From assembly GCF_039521365.1 (NCBI RefSeq), contig NZ_BAAACF010000001.1:1922001-1986000 (forward strand): a stretch of DNA of 64,000 bases, given 5' to 3'. The position numbers were made by a program, and so were the translations under genes. Below, in pieces: positions 24,271 through 33,433 of this stretch; position 1 is the stretch's first letter, and each line of letters opens with the position of its first letter. Source of the stretch: Clostridium_AW malenominatum (GTDB taxonomy: Bacteria > Bacillota > Clostridia > Clostridiales > Clostridiaceae). The notes under the pieces are model-generated. The model had not been told where the DNA came from, made no database searches, and was given only the letters and a program-made list of their open reading frames with translations.

Positions 24271-25851
24271 TTAATTATTTTTTAATAGTATTTTCCCTAT
24301 TTTATTTGAGGTTTTTGTACCATGAAGAATTGCAGGTACGCCAGCTATAAAAACATGATTAATTCCTAGAGGTTTTACAGGAGAATGTAAAAATGTAGAC
24401 ATATCTTTTATTTCATTAAAATCAAATACAGTTATATCTGCTACATTTCCAACCTTTAGTACTCCTCTATCTGCTAGTCTAATAATCTGAGCAGGAAGTC
24501 CTGTAATTTTATATATAGCATCTTCCAATGACATTAACTTGTTTTCACGAACCATCTGTAAAAACCTTGGGAATGTACCAAAGCTTCTTGGGTGTGGATT
24601 ATAGTCCAAATCATAACTAAAGTTGTACCCATCACTTCCTATGGATATATACATTTCCTTCATAATATTAAGAACATCATCCAAACTTAGTGAATAATAT
24701 ATTGCAGATATTTCACCTCTACACTTAATTAAAACTTCTACTACCGTCTCTTCTGGTGATAAATTATACATCTTTGAGATTTCTTCAATATTTTTACCAT
24801 CTATTTCAGGTATATGACCATGTGTAGATGATACCCCTACACATCTTGCTCCACCACGTCTATCAATTTCAGTTGCAATATCCATAAGCAGCCTAAAGTC
24901 TTTTGTTTTTAATCTTTCTATCATCTTTGAATTGCCACCATCATGGGCCCAACCAGGTACAAGAGCAGATAGTCCAGTGGATGTAGCTTCATAGGGATAT
25001 TGATCACAAGTAATATTACATCCCCTTTGACGAGCAGCTTCGATATTATCAAGAAGCTTTTTTGAATTACCCCATTGCGGCTTTCCTATAAGTTTCAGGT
25101 GTGAAATATGTAGATGAACACCTGATAATTCTGTCACTTTAATCATTTCATCAATAGCTTCAAAGACTAAATTGCTTTCATTTCTTAAATGTACAGTTAA
25201 TATCCCATTATTCTTTTTAATTACTTTTGAAAGTTCTACAAACTCATGTAATTTACCATAACTACTTGGCGGATAAATTAAGCCTAGAGACATACCAAAT
25301 GCTCCATTTTGTAATTCTTGGTGAAGAATATTCTTCATTTTATCCAGCTCTTCATATGTGGGTTCCCTATCATCAAAACCTACCACACAAGCTCTTAGTG
25401 TGCCATGGCCAATCAAAATTCCAGCATTAATTGATAATGCGTGCTTATTAGCAATTTCTAAATAATCTCTCATGTTATCCATTTTAAAAGATGGATCTTC
25501 AAGAGGTATCTCAATTGTTCTTGAAAAAAATTCTCTTATTTCTGCTCTATTAGATTCATTTGAAGGAATTAGAGATATACCACAGTTTCCTCCAATTTCT
25601 AGTGTAACTCCTTGATTCAACATGCTTTCTGTTTCCTTGGAATTAAGAGGACATGCATCTGAGTGGGTATGAAGATCAATAAACCCTGGGGAGATTACTT
25701 TTCCCTCACAATTGATTATCTCATTTCCTATAACACTTGAATCCTTAGTAATGTCTACAATCCTACCATCTTTAATACAAAGGTTGGCCTTATAGGGAAG
25801 GTTCCTTCTCCCGTCTACTACTAGTCCATTTTTTAGAACAAAATCATACAA
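24271..25851 (-). CDS. N-acyl-D-amino-acid deacylase (D-aminoacylase family amidohydrolase)
   Basis: Zinc amidohydrolase freeing D-amino acids from N-acyl forms. 526 residues. Metal and catalytic segments are GFIDLHTHSD, the bridging Cys in GGNCGISLIP, HLRNES and HISHLK, and Asp in GSDGYNF. A short beta-sandwich surrounds the barrel. The TTG start at 25851 is chosen because GGAGG lies 7 bases before it; it gives the usual YDFVLKNG beginning. Co-transcribed with the permease. Dihydropyrimidinase-like or peptidase activities are less likely. Confidence 0.88.
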   Translation of the reverse strand: MYDFVLKNGLVVDGRRNLPYKANLCIKDGRIVDITKDSSVIGNEIINCEGKVISPGFIDLHTHSDACPLNSKETESMLNQGVTLEIGGNCGISLIPSNESNRAEIREFFSRTIEIPLEDPSFKMDNMRDYLEIANKHALSINAGILIGHGTLRACVVGFDDREPTYEELDKMKNILHQELQNGAFGMSLGLIYPPSSYGKLHEFVELSKVIKKNNGILTVHLRNESNLVFEAIDEMIKVTELSGVHLHISHLKLIGKPQWGNSKKLLDNIEAARQRGCNITCDQYPYEATSTGLSALVPGWAHDGGNSKMIERLKTKDFRLLMDIATEIDRRGGARCVGVSSTHGHIPEIDGKNIEEISKMYNLSPEETVVEVLIKCRGEISAIYYSLSLDDVLNIMKEMYISIGSDGYNFSYDLDYNPHPRSFGTFPRFLQMVRENKLMSLEDAIYKITGLPAQIIRLADRGVLKVGNVADITVFDFNEIKDMSTFLHSPVKPLGINHVFIAGVPAILHGTKTSNKIGKILLKNN

Positions 25852-25977
25852 ACTAACACCTCCAAATATTATTTTATTAAATACCACAGCGCGCTTACTT
25901 GTCGGCTATACTAATATTATGAAATTATTTTACATTTTATTACGTTTAATTCATATCAATGAAAAGTGGCAAAACAA

Positions 25978-26025
25978 AAAAGCCAATCAAAATAAAATAA
26001 TTGCTTATTATCCTGATTGACTTTT
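25978..26025 (-). terminator. probable terminator of the padR gene
   Basis: AAAAGCCAATCA and TGATTGACTTTT pair with one mismatch around a 24-base loop, with T-rich flank on the minus strand. Confidence 0.5.
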
Positions 26026-26049
26026 ATACTTTGTTTATTAACATTTAGT

Positions 26050-26358
26050 TTACTCTTTTATCTCTTTAAATAATTCATATGCTTTTGCTTTAGATTCTTC
26101 AAGAACCTCTTCCCCCAACTGAGTAATTGAATAATATTTTCTTATCTTTCCATCTACATTTCTATCTTCAACTTTCAATACACCATTTTTCTCAAGATTA
26201 TGAAGTATAGGATATAGTGTTCCTGCACTTATTTCATATCCGTGCTCCCTAAGCTCTTCTATCATCCAAGCTCCATAAAAAGGCTCCTTTTTAGCATGAT
26301 GTAATATATGAATATGAATAAATCCTAAAAATAATTTTCTCATGATTTGCTCTTGCAT
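26050..26358 (-). CDS. PadR-family transcriptional regulator
   Basis: 102 residues, the small winged-helix PadR type. The recognition region is FYGAWMIEELREHGYEISAG followed by TLYPILHNLEKNGVLKVEDR, then the wing and a short C-terminal helix for dimerisation. It is divergent from the chromate transporter gene with ATATCG/CGATAT palindromes between, so it likely represses both. The inducer is unknown. Confidence 0.9.
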   Translation of the reverse strand: MQEQIMRKLFLGFIHIHILHHAKKEPFYGAWMIEELREHGYEISAGTLYPILHNLEKNGVLKVEDRNVDGKIRKYYSITQLGEEVLEESKAKAYELFKEIKE

Positions 26359-26396
26359 TTAAACTCCTCCTATGATATTCTTTACTTATAATTTCA

Positions 26397-26415
26397 ATAT
26401 CGCTTTTCGATATCG
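26397..26415. promoter_or_regulatory. palindromic putative PadR operator
   Basis: ATATCG and CGATAT flank a 5-base centre in the 133-base divergent gap; the right arm extends to the self-palindrome CGATATCG, and TATC-N5-GATA follows at 26455-26467. Confidence 0.4.
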
Positions 26416-26491
26416 ACTATCTATATCAATTTCCGCTATCTATTCTATTATTTTATCAATCCGATAAAATACAGTCAAGGAGGGTATTTAT

Positions 26492-27589
26492 ATGAAAGAG
26501 ATAATTAGTTACTTTTTAAAAATTGGTTTATTAGGCTTTGGAGGTCCCATGGCTCATATTGCACTAATGGATTCAGAACTTGTTGAAAAAAGAAAATGGT
26601 CAACAAAAGATGAGTTTTTGGATGGTCTTGCAGTATGTAACCTACTGCCAGGTCCCGCTTCAACTCAATTAGGTATATATATGGGATATATGCGAGGTGG
26701 AATTCTTGGAGGAATTTTAGCAGGTATTTCTTTCATTTTTCCTGCGTTTATAATTATAACAGTATTAAGTTATATCTACTTTAAATTTGGTGAGATTCCT
26801 AGTATAGCTGGCGTACTCTATGGAATTAATGCAGTAGTTATTGCTTTAATATCTTCTTCTCTATTAAATATGTATAAGAAAACAATTGCTATTAAATCAC
26901 AGTTCATTATCTTTTTAGCAACAACAACGGCTATAACCCTTTTTAAAGTAAATATGATTGTTGCAATGATACTGGCTGGTATATGTGGAATATTTTTATA
27001 TTCAGATTCCTTTAAAAATAAAAATCATAGAAATCTGCATTCTATTGCTTTTCCATTAGTTTTTACCCCTTTACTTTCAAAAATGTTTATATTTTTTATA
27101 AAAGTTGGATTATTTATCTATGGTGGCGGTTTAGTGATTATACCTTTTATAGAAAATGAAGTAGTAACTAAATTAGGATGGCTAACTCAAGCAGAATTTT
27201 TGGCTGGCATAGCTTTAGGCCAAGTAACTCCTGGTCCAGTAGTAATAACTGCTGCATTTATCGGTTACAAAGTTTCTGGATTCATTGGAGCATTATTATC
27301 AACTGTTGCAATCTTTTTGCCTTCATTTATATTTATTTTAATTGCAGCACCATACCTAAAAAAATTAAAGGATATTCCATGGGTTAAAGCTGCACTAAAA
27401 GGAGTAAATGCTGGCGTTATAGGATCAATTTTATCCTCCATTATACTTCTTATTCCCGCAGCCATAGTTGATATACCAACCTTATTATTTGCAGTAATAG
27501 GTTTTATTTCAATAATAAAATACAAACTTAATGTTTTCTGGTGTGTTGGAATATCTGGTTTATTAGGTTTAATATTAACATTAATATAA
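26492..27589 (+). CDS. chrA: chromate transporter family protein (ChrA, two-domain)
   Basis: 365 residues formed of two homologous halves. The repeated motif is GLLGFGGPMAHIALM near residue 13 and VGLFIYGGGLVIIPFIE near residue 204; CNLLPGPASTQLGIYMGY and LGQVTPGPVVITAAFIGYK also match each other. CHR proteins export chromate or import/export other oxyanions. RBS AAGGAGG is 8 bases before the ATG. Divergent PadR regulator. Real substrate unproven; many ChrA homologues do not confer chromate resistance. Confidence 0.9.
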   Translation: MKEIISYFLKIGLLGFGGPMAHIALMDSELVEKRKWSTKDEFLDGLAVCNLLPGPASTQLGIYMGYMRGGILGGILAGISFIFPAFIIITVLSYIYFKFGEIPSIAGVLYGINAVVIALISSSLLNMYKKTIAIKSQFIIFLATTTAITLFKVNMIVAMILAGICGIFLYSDSFKNKNHRNLHSIAFPLVFTPLLSKMFIFFIKVGLFIYGGGLVIIPFIENEVVTKLGWLTQAEFLAGIALGQVTPGPVVITAAFIGYKVSGFIGALLSTVAIFLPSFIFILIAAPYLKKLKDIPWVKAALKGVNAGVIGSILSSIILLIPAAIVDIPTLLFAVIGFISIIKYKLNVFWCVGISGLLGLILTLI

Positions 27590-27607
27590 GTGGGAACTTG
27601 GTATATA

Positions 27608-28309
27608 TTACAATATTCCAAATAGCATAAAACCAATGGTGTTAATAGCAAAATTAGCACACATGTGTACCATCCAAGAGGTATAAATGTTATCACTTTT
27701 TTCATTAAGCCAATTAAATAGTAGCCCAGCTACTAATAAACTTGTAATCAATAATATAAATAGTATTGGTGTAAACCAGCTTGTCATCATAGCAATATGG
27801 TAAACAGAAAAAGCTGTAGCGCTAAAAAAATAAGCAAATTTTCTGCTGGTAACTTTTTTTAGAGTTAAAAACGCAAATCCCCTAAAGAAAAATTCTTCCA
27901 ATAATGAGTTGATAAAGGAGATATAAAGAGATACAAAGACAAAATTACCTTTATTAACTCCAATATTATTTTCCAACTCTACAGTAACCTTTGAAAAATC
28001 AAAATAAGGACTCATGATAAAGTATGAGGCAATAATAAACAAGTATACCGCTATTCCTAATAATATTGGAAAAACCATTCCCCTTTTGCTGAACACAAAA
28101 AGATTGCGAAAAGATACACCTTTATCCATGAAAGAGTATACAATAGGTAAAACTAAAAATAAAAGAAGTTTAATAAAAGATTTAACAGCATAGCTAGGGG
28201 AAAGTATAGCATCTACCCATGCCATAATAATACACCCTAATATAATAAAAAACATAATAGAATAAATACTTTTCTTATTTATTATTTCTAAAGCTTTACC
28301 ACTTTCCAA
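27608..28309 (-). CDS. CPBP-family intramembrane metalloprotease (CAAX/Abi)
   Basis: 233 residues with about seven transmembrane helices. Motif 1 is SLLEEFFFRGFAF (the EExxxR pair) and motif 2 is FSVYHIAM (FxxxH). These are the catalytic motifs of Rce1-like intramembrane proteases. TTG start after GGGGGAT. Convergent with chrA, 18 bases between stops. Roles in the family include bacteriocin self-immunity and protein maturation; no bacteriocin gene is nearby. Confidence 0.85.
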   Translation of the reverse strand: MESGKALEIINKKSIYSIMFFIILGCIIMAWVDAILSPSYAVKSFIKLLLFLVLPIVYSFMDKGVSFRNLFVFSKRGMVFPILLGIAVYLFIIASYFIMSPYFDFSKVTVELENNIGVNKGNFVFVSLYISFINSLLEEFFFRGFAFLTLKKVTSRKFAYFFSATAFSVYHIAMMTSWFTPILFILLITSLLVAGLLFNWLNEKSDNIYTSWMVHMCANFAINTIGFMLFGIL

Positions 28310-28434
28310 ATCCCTATCCCCCTATGTTTACATAACTTTATATCATATGTATTCATTATAGCATATTCTTACTGTTTTAATAATAAATACACAAAGTGTT
28401 AGGGACTTAAAATATAAAATAGTTTTCACATACA

Positions 28435-28462
28435 ATAAAAAACCCTTGAAAATTCAAGGGTT
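28435..28462 (-). terminator. terminator of the DegV gene
   Basis: AACCCTTGAA and TTCAAGGGTT with a 2-base centre, followed by a T run on the minus strand. Confidence 0.85.
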
Positions 28463-28467
28463 GGTCT

Positions 28468-29337
28468 CTATCGTCGTCCCACAAAAGTTAAGGCTATCAT
28501 TCCTGCTCCAGTATGGGTTCCAATGATGGGGCTAATGTTACATATTATAACTTTTGACGCTAATTCTTGTTCTAAAATGAGTTGTTGCAAATATACGGCA
28601 TCCTCTTCACAATTGGCATGTCCCACCATAATAGTTTGACTTTCTATATTCTCACCATCTTCTTTTAGCTTTTGCAATAAATAGTTAAAGCTTTTTCTCT
28701 TTCCTCTCATTTTAGTTACATTAACTAATTTTCCTTCTCTATTTACACTTAGTATAGGTTTCAAGTTTAAAATGGTCCCTACTGAAGCTTGTGCTGCATT
28801 AATTCTGCCCCCACGCTTTAAATGCTCCAAGTCATCAACGGCAAACCAATGACATACTTCAAAACGCTTATTTTCTATCCACTGCTTTAGTTTATCTATA
28901 GAAAATCCCTCTTGCCTTTTTAAAGCTGCTAAATATACTAGTAGCCCTTCACCAATTGAAGCACATAAAGAATCTACAGCCAAAATTTTATTGTCCGGAA
29001 ACTCTTCTTTTAAATCATTTATTACTAATCTAGCGGCATTATAGGTACCACTTAAACCAGATGAAAATGAAATATATAAGATGTCTTTTCCTTCATTTAA
29101 AATATCAGTAAAAGCAGATTTATATGTATTATAATTAATCTGTGTCGTTGAAGACATCCTACCCATTTTTAAATGACTATAGAAATCACAAAAACTCATC
29201 TCTCTTCCATCAGGATAATGACTATAAACCTGATTTTCAATAATAAACTCCATAGGCAAAACAATTATATCTAAACTTTTAATGATATCCACTGGTAAAT
29301 CAGATGTTGCATCTGTAATGATTATATAATCCTGCAC
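28468..29337 (-). CDS. DegV-family fatty-acid-binding protein (FakB-like)
   Basis: 289 residues. Binds a fatty acid and presents it to the FakA kinase for entry into phospholipid synthesis. N-terminal ITDATSDLP is followed by SSTTQINYNTYKSAF and the ISFSSGLSGTYNAARL loop; RGGRINAAQASVGTILNLKPIL is the DegV mark. The C-terminal part closes the pocket with THTGAGMIALTFVGR. GTG start with AGGAGGG. A TetR gene lies 66 bases upstream on the same strand. FakA is not in this window. Confidence 0.9.
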   Translation of the reverse strand: MQDYIIITDATSDLPVDIIKSLDIIVLPMEFIIENQVYSHYPDGREMSFCDFYSHLKMGRMSSTTQINYNTYKSAFTDILNEGKDILYISFSSGLSGTYNAARLVINDLKEEFPDNKILAVDSLCASIGEGLLVYLAALKRQEGFSIDKLKQWIENKRFEVCHWFAVDDLEHLKRGGRINAAQASVGTILNLKPILSVNREGKLVNVTKMRGKRKSFNYLLQKLKEDGENIESQTIMVGHANCEEDAVYLQQLILEQELASKVIICNISPIIGTHTGAGMIALTFVGRR

Positions 29338-29403
29338 TATAATTCCCTCCTAAGAATATAGCCAAATTATAACATCCATTTACCTATCGCGTATATACAC
29401 AGA

Positions 29404-29973
29404 TTAGCCATTTTGTGAAAATCGCTCTAAGGCATTTCTCATTGTTCCTTGTATAATAAGGTTTGTCATGTTAGTAATTTCCGTAGGATTAGGAGTAAAA
29501 TCTGCTTGAATCCAATGTGTCATCATTCCTACTAAAGAAACCGTATAGTAATGTGCTATAAAATCTTTTTGTGCTTCTTTTACTTCTAAATCAAATGCAA
29601 TATCATAAACAATATTTTTAACTACACGAAAAACGGTTTTATACATAAAATCTTCTAAGTATTCCCTTCCTAGCGATTTAAATACACATAAGGTGACTTT
29701 TCTATTTGATTCAATATAGTGAAATAAATAAAGTAGTTCATTAGTCCACGAATCATATGTACTATTTATTTCTAATTGTTTTAACGCTTCTTCATGATAA
29801 AACCATTCCAAGAGTTCATAGATATCTTTGAAATGATAATAAAATGTACGTCTGTTCATATGGCATATATCTACAATATCTTGAATTTTTATTTTTTCAA
29901 AGGCTCGTTCACTCATCAACTTTTTCAGTGCTTCAGCCAATTTCTTTTTTGTTTTGTTAGTCTCATTATTCAT
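29404..29973 (-). CDS. TetR-family regulator (DhaS-like) upstream of the DegV gene
   Basis: 189 residues, paralogue of the regulator at 19034-19600: same DNA-binding helix (MNRRTFYYHFKDIYELLEWFYH) and similar C-terminal domain. It is co-oriented with and just upstream of the DegV/FakB gene. The other paralogue is next to oleate hydratase, so both may sense free fatty acids; this is inference from context. Confidence 0.85.
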   Translation of the reverse strand: MNNETNKTKKKLAEALKKLMSERAFEKIKIQDIVDICHMNRRTFYYHFKDIYELLEWFYHEEALKQLEINSTYDSWTNELLYLFHYIESNRKVTLCVFKSLGREYLEDFMYKTVFRVVKNIVYDIAFDLEVKEAQKDFIAHYYTVSLVGMMTHWIQADFTPNPTEITNMTNLIIQGTMRNALERFSQNG

Positions 29974-30080
29974 TTACTTCACCTTTTTAATGTATATAAT
30001 TTTTTCTTCTATTGTAACATACCTTTTAAGAAATATCCCCATTAATCAGTTGTTCTTTAAATCGGTGGTATTTATTTAAT

Positions 30081-30128
30081 AAAGAGAAATTGCCACCGAT
30101 TTAAATTTTACGGTGGCAATTCTTCTTT
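30081..30128 (-). terminator. hairpin cluster downstream of the abgT gene
   Basis: TTGCCACCG (30090-30098) can pair with CGGTGGCAA (30111-30119) or with CGGTGG at 30063-30068, giving two mutually exclusive stems. It lies after the abgT stop, so is probably a terminator, though the U tract is weak. Confidence 0.45.
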
Positions 30129-30163
30129 ATTAGAAATATTTAGTTGTTCTCACATTCTAATAT

Positions 30164-31711
30164 TTACATATGAATAAATGCTCCTGGACCAAGTGGAAGA
30201 CCTAAGAAGTACCATATAGTCATTAATAATGTCCAACCTATTATGAATGTAATTGAATATGGTAACATTGTTGATATAAGAGTTCCAAGTCCACTTTTCT
30301 TATCATACTTTTGAGCAAACACAACTATCATTGCAAAATAACTCATCAATGGAGTAATTATATTAGTTGATGAATCTCCAATTCTAAAAGCTACTTGCGT
30401 CAATTCTGGACTAAGCCCAAGTCTAAACATCATAGGAACAAATACGGGAGCCATAATAGCCCATTTTGCTGAAGCTGAACCCATGAATAAATTTATGAAA
30501 GCTGAAAACAAAATAAATCCTATAACTAGAGGTAGTCCAGTAAATCCTATAGTCTTTAAAAAGTCAGCCCCTTTAACTGAAACTATAATTCCAAGGTTTG
30601 TATAGGAGAAATAACTAACAAATTGAGCTGCAAAGAAAGATAATACTAAATATCCTCCCATGCTCTTCATTGCCTCAGTCATAGCAGATACTAAATCATT
30701 GCTACTTTTTATTTTACCTATAGTTTTACCATAAGCAAAACCAGGAATTAAGAATAACAACAATATAGTAGGTATAAGACCTCCATGCATGAAAGCATCT
30801 AAAGTAGCTTTTCCTGTTTTTTCATCTACAACTCTAAGCAATCCATTTTGAGGTACCATTAAAAATGCCATTACTAATACAAATACTAAAAGTGCTAGTC
30901 CCGCATTTCTAAGACCTTTATTTTCTTCTGCTGTAATTGCATCATTATTAGGCACATATTCTCCAGTGTAAGGTCCAAGATTTTTTTCTACAATTCTTTC
31001 TGTTACGAAAGTTCCTAAGAAAGTTAATAAAAATGTAGAAGCCATCATGAAATATAAGTTTGCTGTTGCACCAATTTGATAATTAATACCTGCGCTTTTT
31101 AAAGCTTCATTAGTGATTCCAGCAAGCAATGGATCAAGAGTACCTATAATTAGATTTGCAGAGAATCCTCCAGATACACCTGCAAAAGCTGCTGCTAAAC
31201 CAGCAATTGGGTTACGCCCTGCTCCCGCAAATACAATTGCTCCTAAAGGTATAACTACAACATACCCTGCATCCGATGCTATATTTGACATTATACCAGC
31301 AAATACAACTACCGCTGTTAATAATCTTGCATTAACACCAGTCAATAATTTTTTTAAGGAGGTGTTAATAAGTCCTGACCATTCAGCAACTCCAACCCCA
31401 AGCATAGCTACAAGAACAGTACCTAATGGTGCAAAACCTGTGAAGTTCTTGGTTGCACTATTGAATATGTATCGCAATCCCTCTGCATTTAATAGTGAAA
31501 CAGCTTTTATAGTCACATCTTTTGCTGCCTTTGCATCGTAGTAAGTAACAGGAGTGCCCGTTTTTGCTACAATTTCAGAAATTACAATTACAATTAGACT
31601 TAGTATTATAAAAATCATTGCTGGATGTGGTAGAGCATTACCTATTTTTTCTACATTTTTCAGAAAACCTTTTACTTCTTTGTTGTTTTCAGTGTTTAAA
31701 TTACTTTTCAA
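30164..31711 (-). CDS. AbgT-family transporter
   Basis: 515 residues, about 11-13 membrane segments. Family segments: GNALPHPAMIFIILSLIVIV near the N-terminus, NIASDAGYVVVIPLGAIVF, AGVSGGFSANLIIGTLDPLL, and MGSASAKWAIMAPVFVPM. AbgT members import p-aminobenzoyl-glutamate or export sulfonamides. TTG start with GGGGAGAGGGGACA upstream. Single-gene unit. Confidence 0.92.
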   Translation of the reverse strand: MKSNLNTENNKEVKGFLKNVEKIGNALPHPAMIFIILSLIVIVISEIVAKTGTPVTYYDAKAAKDVTIKAVSLLNAEGLRYIFNSATKNFTGFAPLGTVLVAMLGVGVAEWSGLINTSLKKLLTGVNARLLTAVVVFAGIMSNIASDAGYVVVIPLGAIVFAGAGRNPIAGLAAAFAGVSGGFSANLIIGTLDPLLAGITNEALKSAGINYQIGATANLYFMMASTFLLTFLGTFVTERIVEKNLGPYTGEYVPNNDAITAEENKGLRNAGLALLVFVLVMAFLMVPQNGLLRVVDEKTGKATLDAFMHGGLIPTILLLFLIPGFAYGKTIGKIKSSNDLVSAMTEAMKSMGGYLVLSFFAAQFVSYFSYTNLGIIVSVKGADFLKTIGFTGLPLVIGFILFSAFINLFMGSASAKWAIMAPVFVPMMFRLGLSPELTQVAFRIGDSSTNIITPLMSYFAMIVVFAQKYDKKSGLGTLISTMLPYSITFIIGWTLLMTIWYFLGLPLGPGAFIHM

Positions 31712-32022
31712 TGTCCCCTCTCCCCTTTATATAATATGTTTGCGTTTACATGAATAGTATATTATATTTTTAAGAAAACTGCAATAACTTATGCATTAAA
31801 TTTCAAGATAAGAATAAGTTCTCCTACTTTATTAAATTAAATTATGAAATTGTAATTATTTCTTACAATTAACCATGATTTATGTGAAATTATGTTAATT
31901 AATTTACATCTGTCTTCTAATACAAGACAGATGTCCTGCATTTTTATATTGTTTTGCTAAGAATTTCACCTGGTAAACCTTCAATTTTACATATTATTTC
32001 TGAAATAAATATGTAAATAGAT
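31712..32022. other. abgT upstream region, with a strong stem-loop
   Basis: This ~310-base stretch holds no gene I can support. It carries a perfect 11-bp stem at 31906-31934 (ACATCTGTCTT / AAGACAGATGT, 7-base loop) without a T tract on either strand. The rest is A/T-rich. The stem might be a regulator site or leader structure for abgT. Confidence 0.35.
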
Positions 32023-32063
32023 AAAAAACAAGGTATCGCAAGTATGCGGCACCTTGTTTTTTT
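32023..32063 (-). terminator. terminator of the DUF438 gene
   Basis: AAAACAAGGT-CGCA and TGCG-ACCTTGTTTT form a long stem with a T run on the minus strand; it touches the stop codon. Confidence 0.85.
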
Positions 32064-33261
32064 ATGCATTATCCCACTGAAGTAATCTTCTTTCCCCTTC
32101 TAACTTCTTTATTTCTGTTATATCCTGACTTACCTCTAAAACACCCTTATATTCACCCTTTGAATTTCTAAGAGCAAAATACTGAATAAGGATCATTTTT
32201 CCCCTCATGTTTATCCAAAAGCTTGCTACTTCTTTCCTTCCATTTCTAAACTCTTCAATGATTTCTTCAACAACATGTACACTTTCATGAGGATGACAAT
32301 TCCTCACGTCTCGTCCTATAACAGCAGAGGAACGAGGGAAAATTCTATCCTTAGGTCTTGTAAAAAACTTCACTTTATTATTTTCGTCAACAAAGGATAA
32401 ATCTACTGGTAAAGCATTGAAAATCATTAGGATTTGTTCAAGATTCAAAATTCCTGTTTCTGTCTTAAATATAAACCCATCCATGCTTTTAATAAGCTCA
32501 TTTATCTCCTCATCATCTATTTTTTCAGAAGGCCTTTGAGGGCTATCTATAAATGGAAAAGAATATTCAAAGCTTTGTTTTCCCATGTCTCTCCACTCCT
32601 CTTCGCTAAAAATCTCACTAGCTGCCGGAAAGAGAATAAGCTCTTCCTTATTTGCAAGTCCACCCATTGCAAAAAATAACTTGCCTATTTCTGAATTAAA
32701 TTCACTTTCAGTACAATCCTCAGATTCAAGTAGTGAAACCATCTTATTTAAACATGCTCTAGCCTCATCATGAAGTGACCACATAATAGTAAGCCCATGG
32801 AACTTTTCCATCCTCTTTTCCATGTATGGGAAAAGTATATTTTCTTTTTTTAAATAATGATCATTAAAGGCTTTGAGTTCACTAACCTTAACTAGCAAAT
32901 CCTCTTTTCTTCCTTTAAAATTCTGTTCTTTAACTATTTCTCCAATATCATTAAGCTTGGCTCTTAAAGCCTTATTTTCCTGAATTAACACATCTAAGAA
33001 ACTATCTTTCTCAGGTCTTTTCCATGGGTAGGAACTTAGTGACTTATAAAATATATTTATTACCTTGTCCAATACTTTTAATATTACTTTTGGCTTTTTA
33101 TCCTTATTAAGCTGAAGGTAAAATACTTCGAAAGCTTCCTGCGGAGTGACCTTTTCAATGGCGTCCTTGTATTTTAAATAAAGTTCTTTTCCATCGTATT
33201 CGTTCATCAGACCTTCTACATATTCAGCTAATAAATTGATTTTAGTTTTATCTGAGTTCAT
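32062..33261 (-). CDS. DUF438 - hemerythrin-like - PAS protein
   Basis: 399 residues in three parts. Residues ~8-80 are a DUF438 helical domain (YVEGLMNEYDGKELYLKYKD). Residues ~90-230 form a hemerythrin-like four-helix bundle with possible iron ligands in FNDHYLKKENILFPYME, SLHDEARA and NKEELILFP. Residues ~280-390 are a PAS domain. Such proteins probably sense oxygen, nitric oxide or redox through a di-iron site. The last His-rich helix ligand looks less typical (NKEE rather than HKEE), so metal occupancy may differ. No adjacent kinase or regulator. Confidence 0.82.
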   Translation of the reverse strand: MNSDKTKINLLAEYVEGLMNEYDGKELYLKYKDAIEKVTPQEAFEVFYLQLNKDKKPKVILKVLDKVINIFYKSLSSYPWKRPEKDSFLDVLIQENKALRAKLNDIGEIVKEQNFKGRKEDLLVKVSELKAFNDHYLKKENILFPYMEKRMEKFHGLTIMWSLHDEARACLNKMVSLLESEDCTESEFNSEIGKLFFAMGGLANKEELILFPAASEIFSEEEWRDMGKQSFEYSFPFIDSPQRPSEKIDDEEINELIKSMDGFIFKTETGILNLEQILMIFNALPVDLSFVDENNKVKFFTRPKDRIFPRSSAVIGRDVRNCHPHESVHVVEEIIEEFRNGRKEVASFWINMRGKMILIQYFALRNSKGEYKGVLEVSQDITEIKKLEGERRLLQWDNA

Positions 33262-33356
33262 ATTATCCCATCCTTTCCCAAGTTATTACTATTATAATAT
33301 CACATAGATTTTCAAATTTATGTACTCTATGTTACCATTTCGGAAAATATTTGCGT

Positions 33357-33383
33357 ACTCTATGACTGTAATTTCATATTATA
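33357..33383 (+). promoter_or_regulatory. SigK-type promoter of the LysM gene
   Basis: AC, a 16-base spacer and CATATTATA match the mother-cell SigK pattern (AC ... CATANNNTA), about 50 bases before the start. GTACTCTATG occurs twice here, at 33322-33331 and 33355-33364, exactly 33 bases apart, possibly a regulator site. Confidence 0.5.
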
Positions 33384-33433
33384 TATAAATCTTATAATTT
33401 TATAGGACAATCAATACTAGGAGGAGAATTTTT

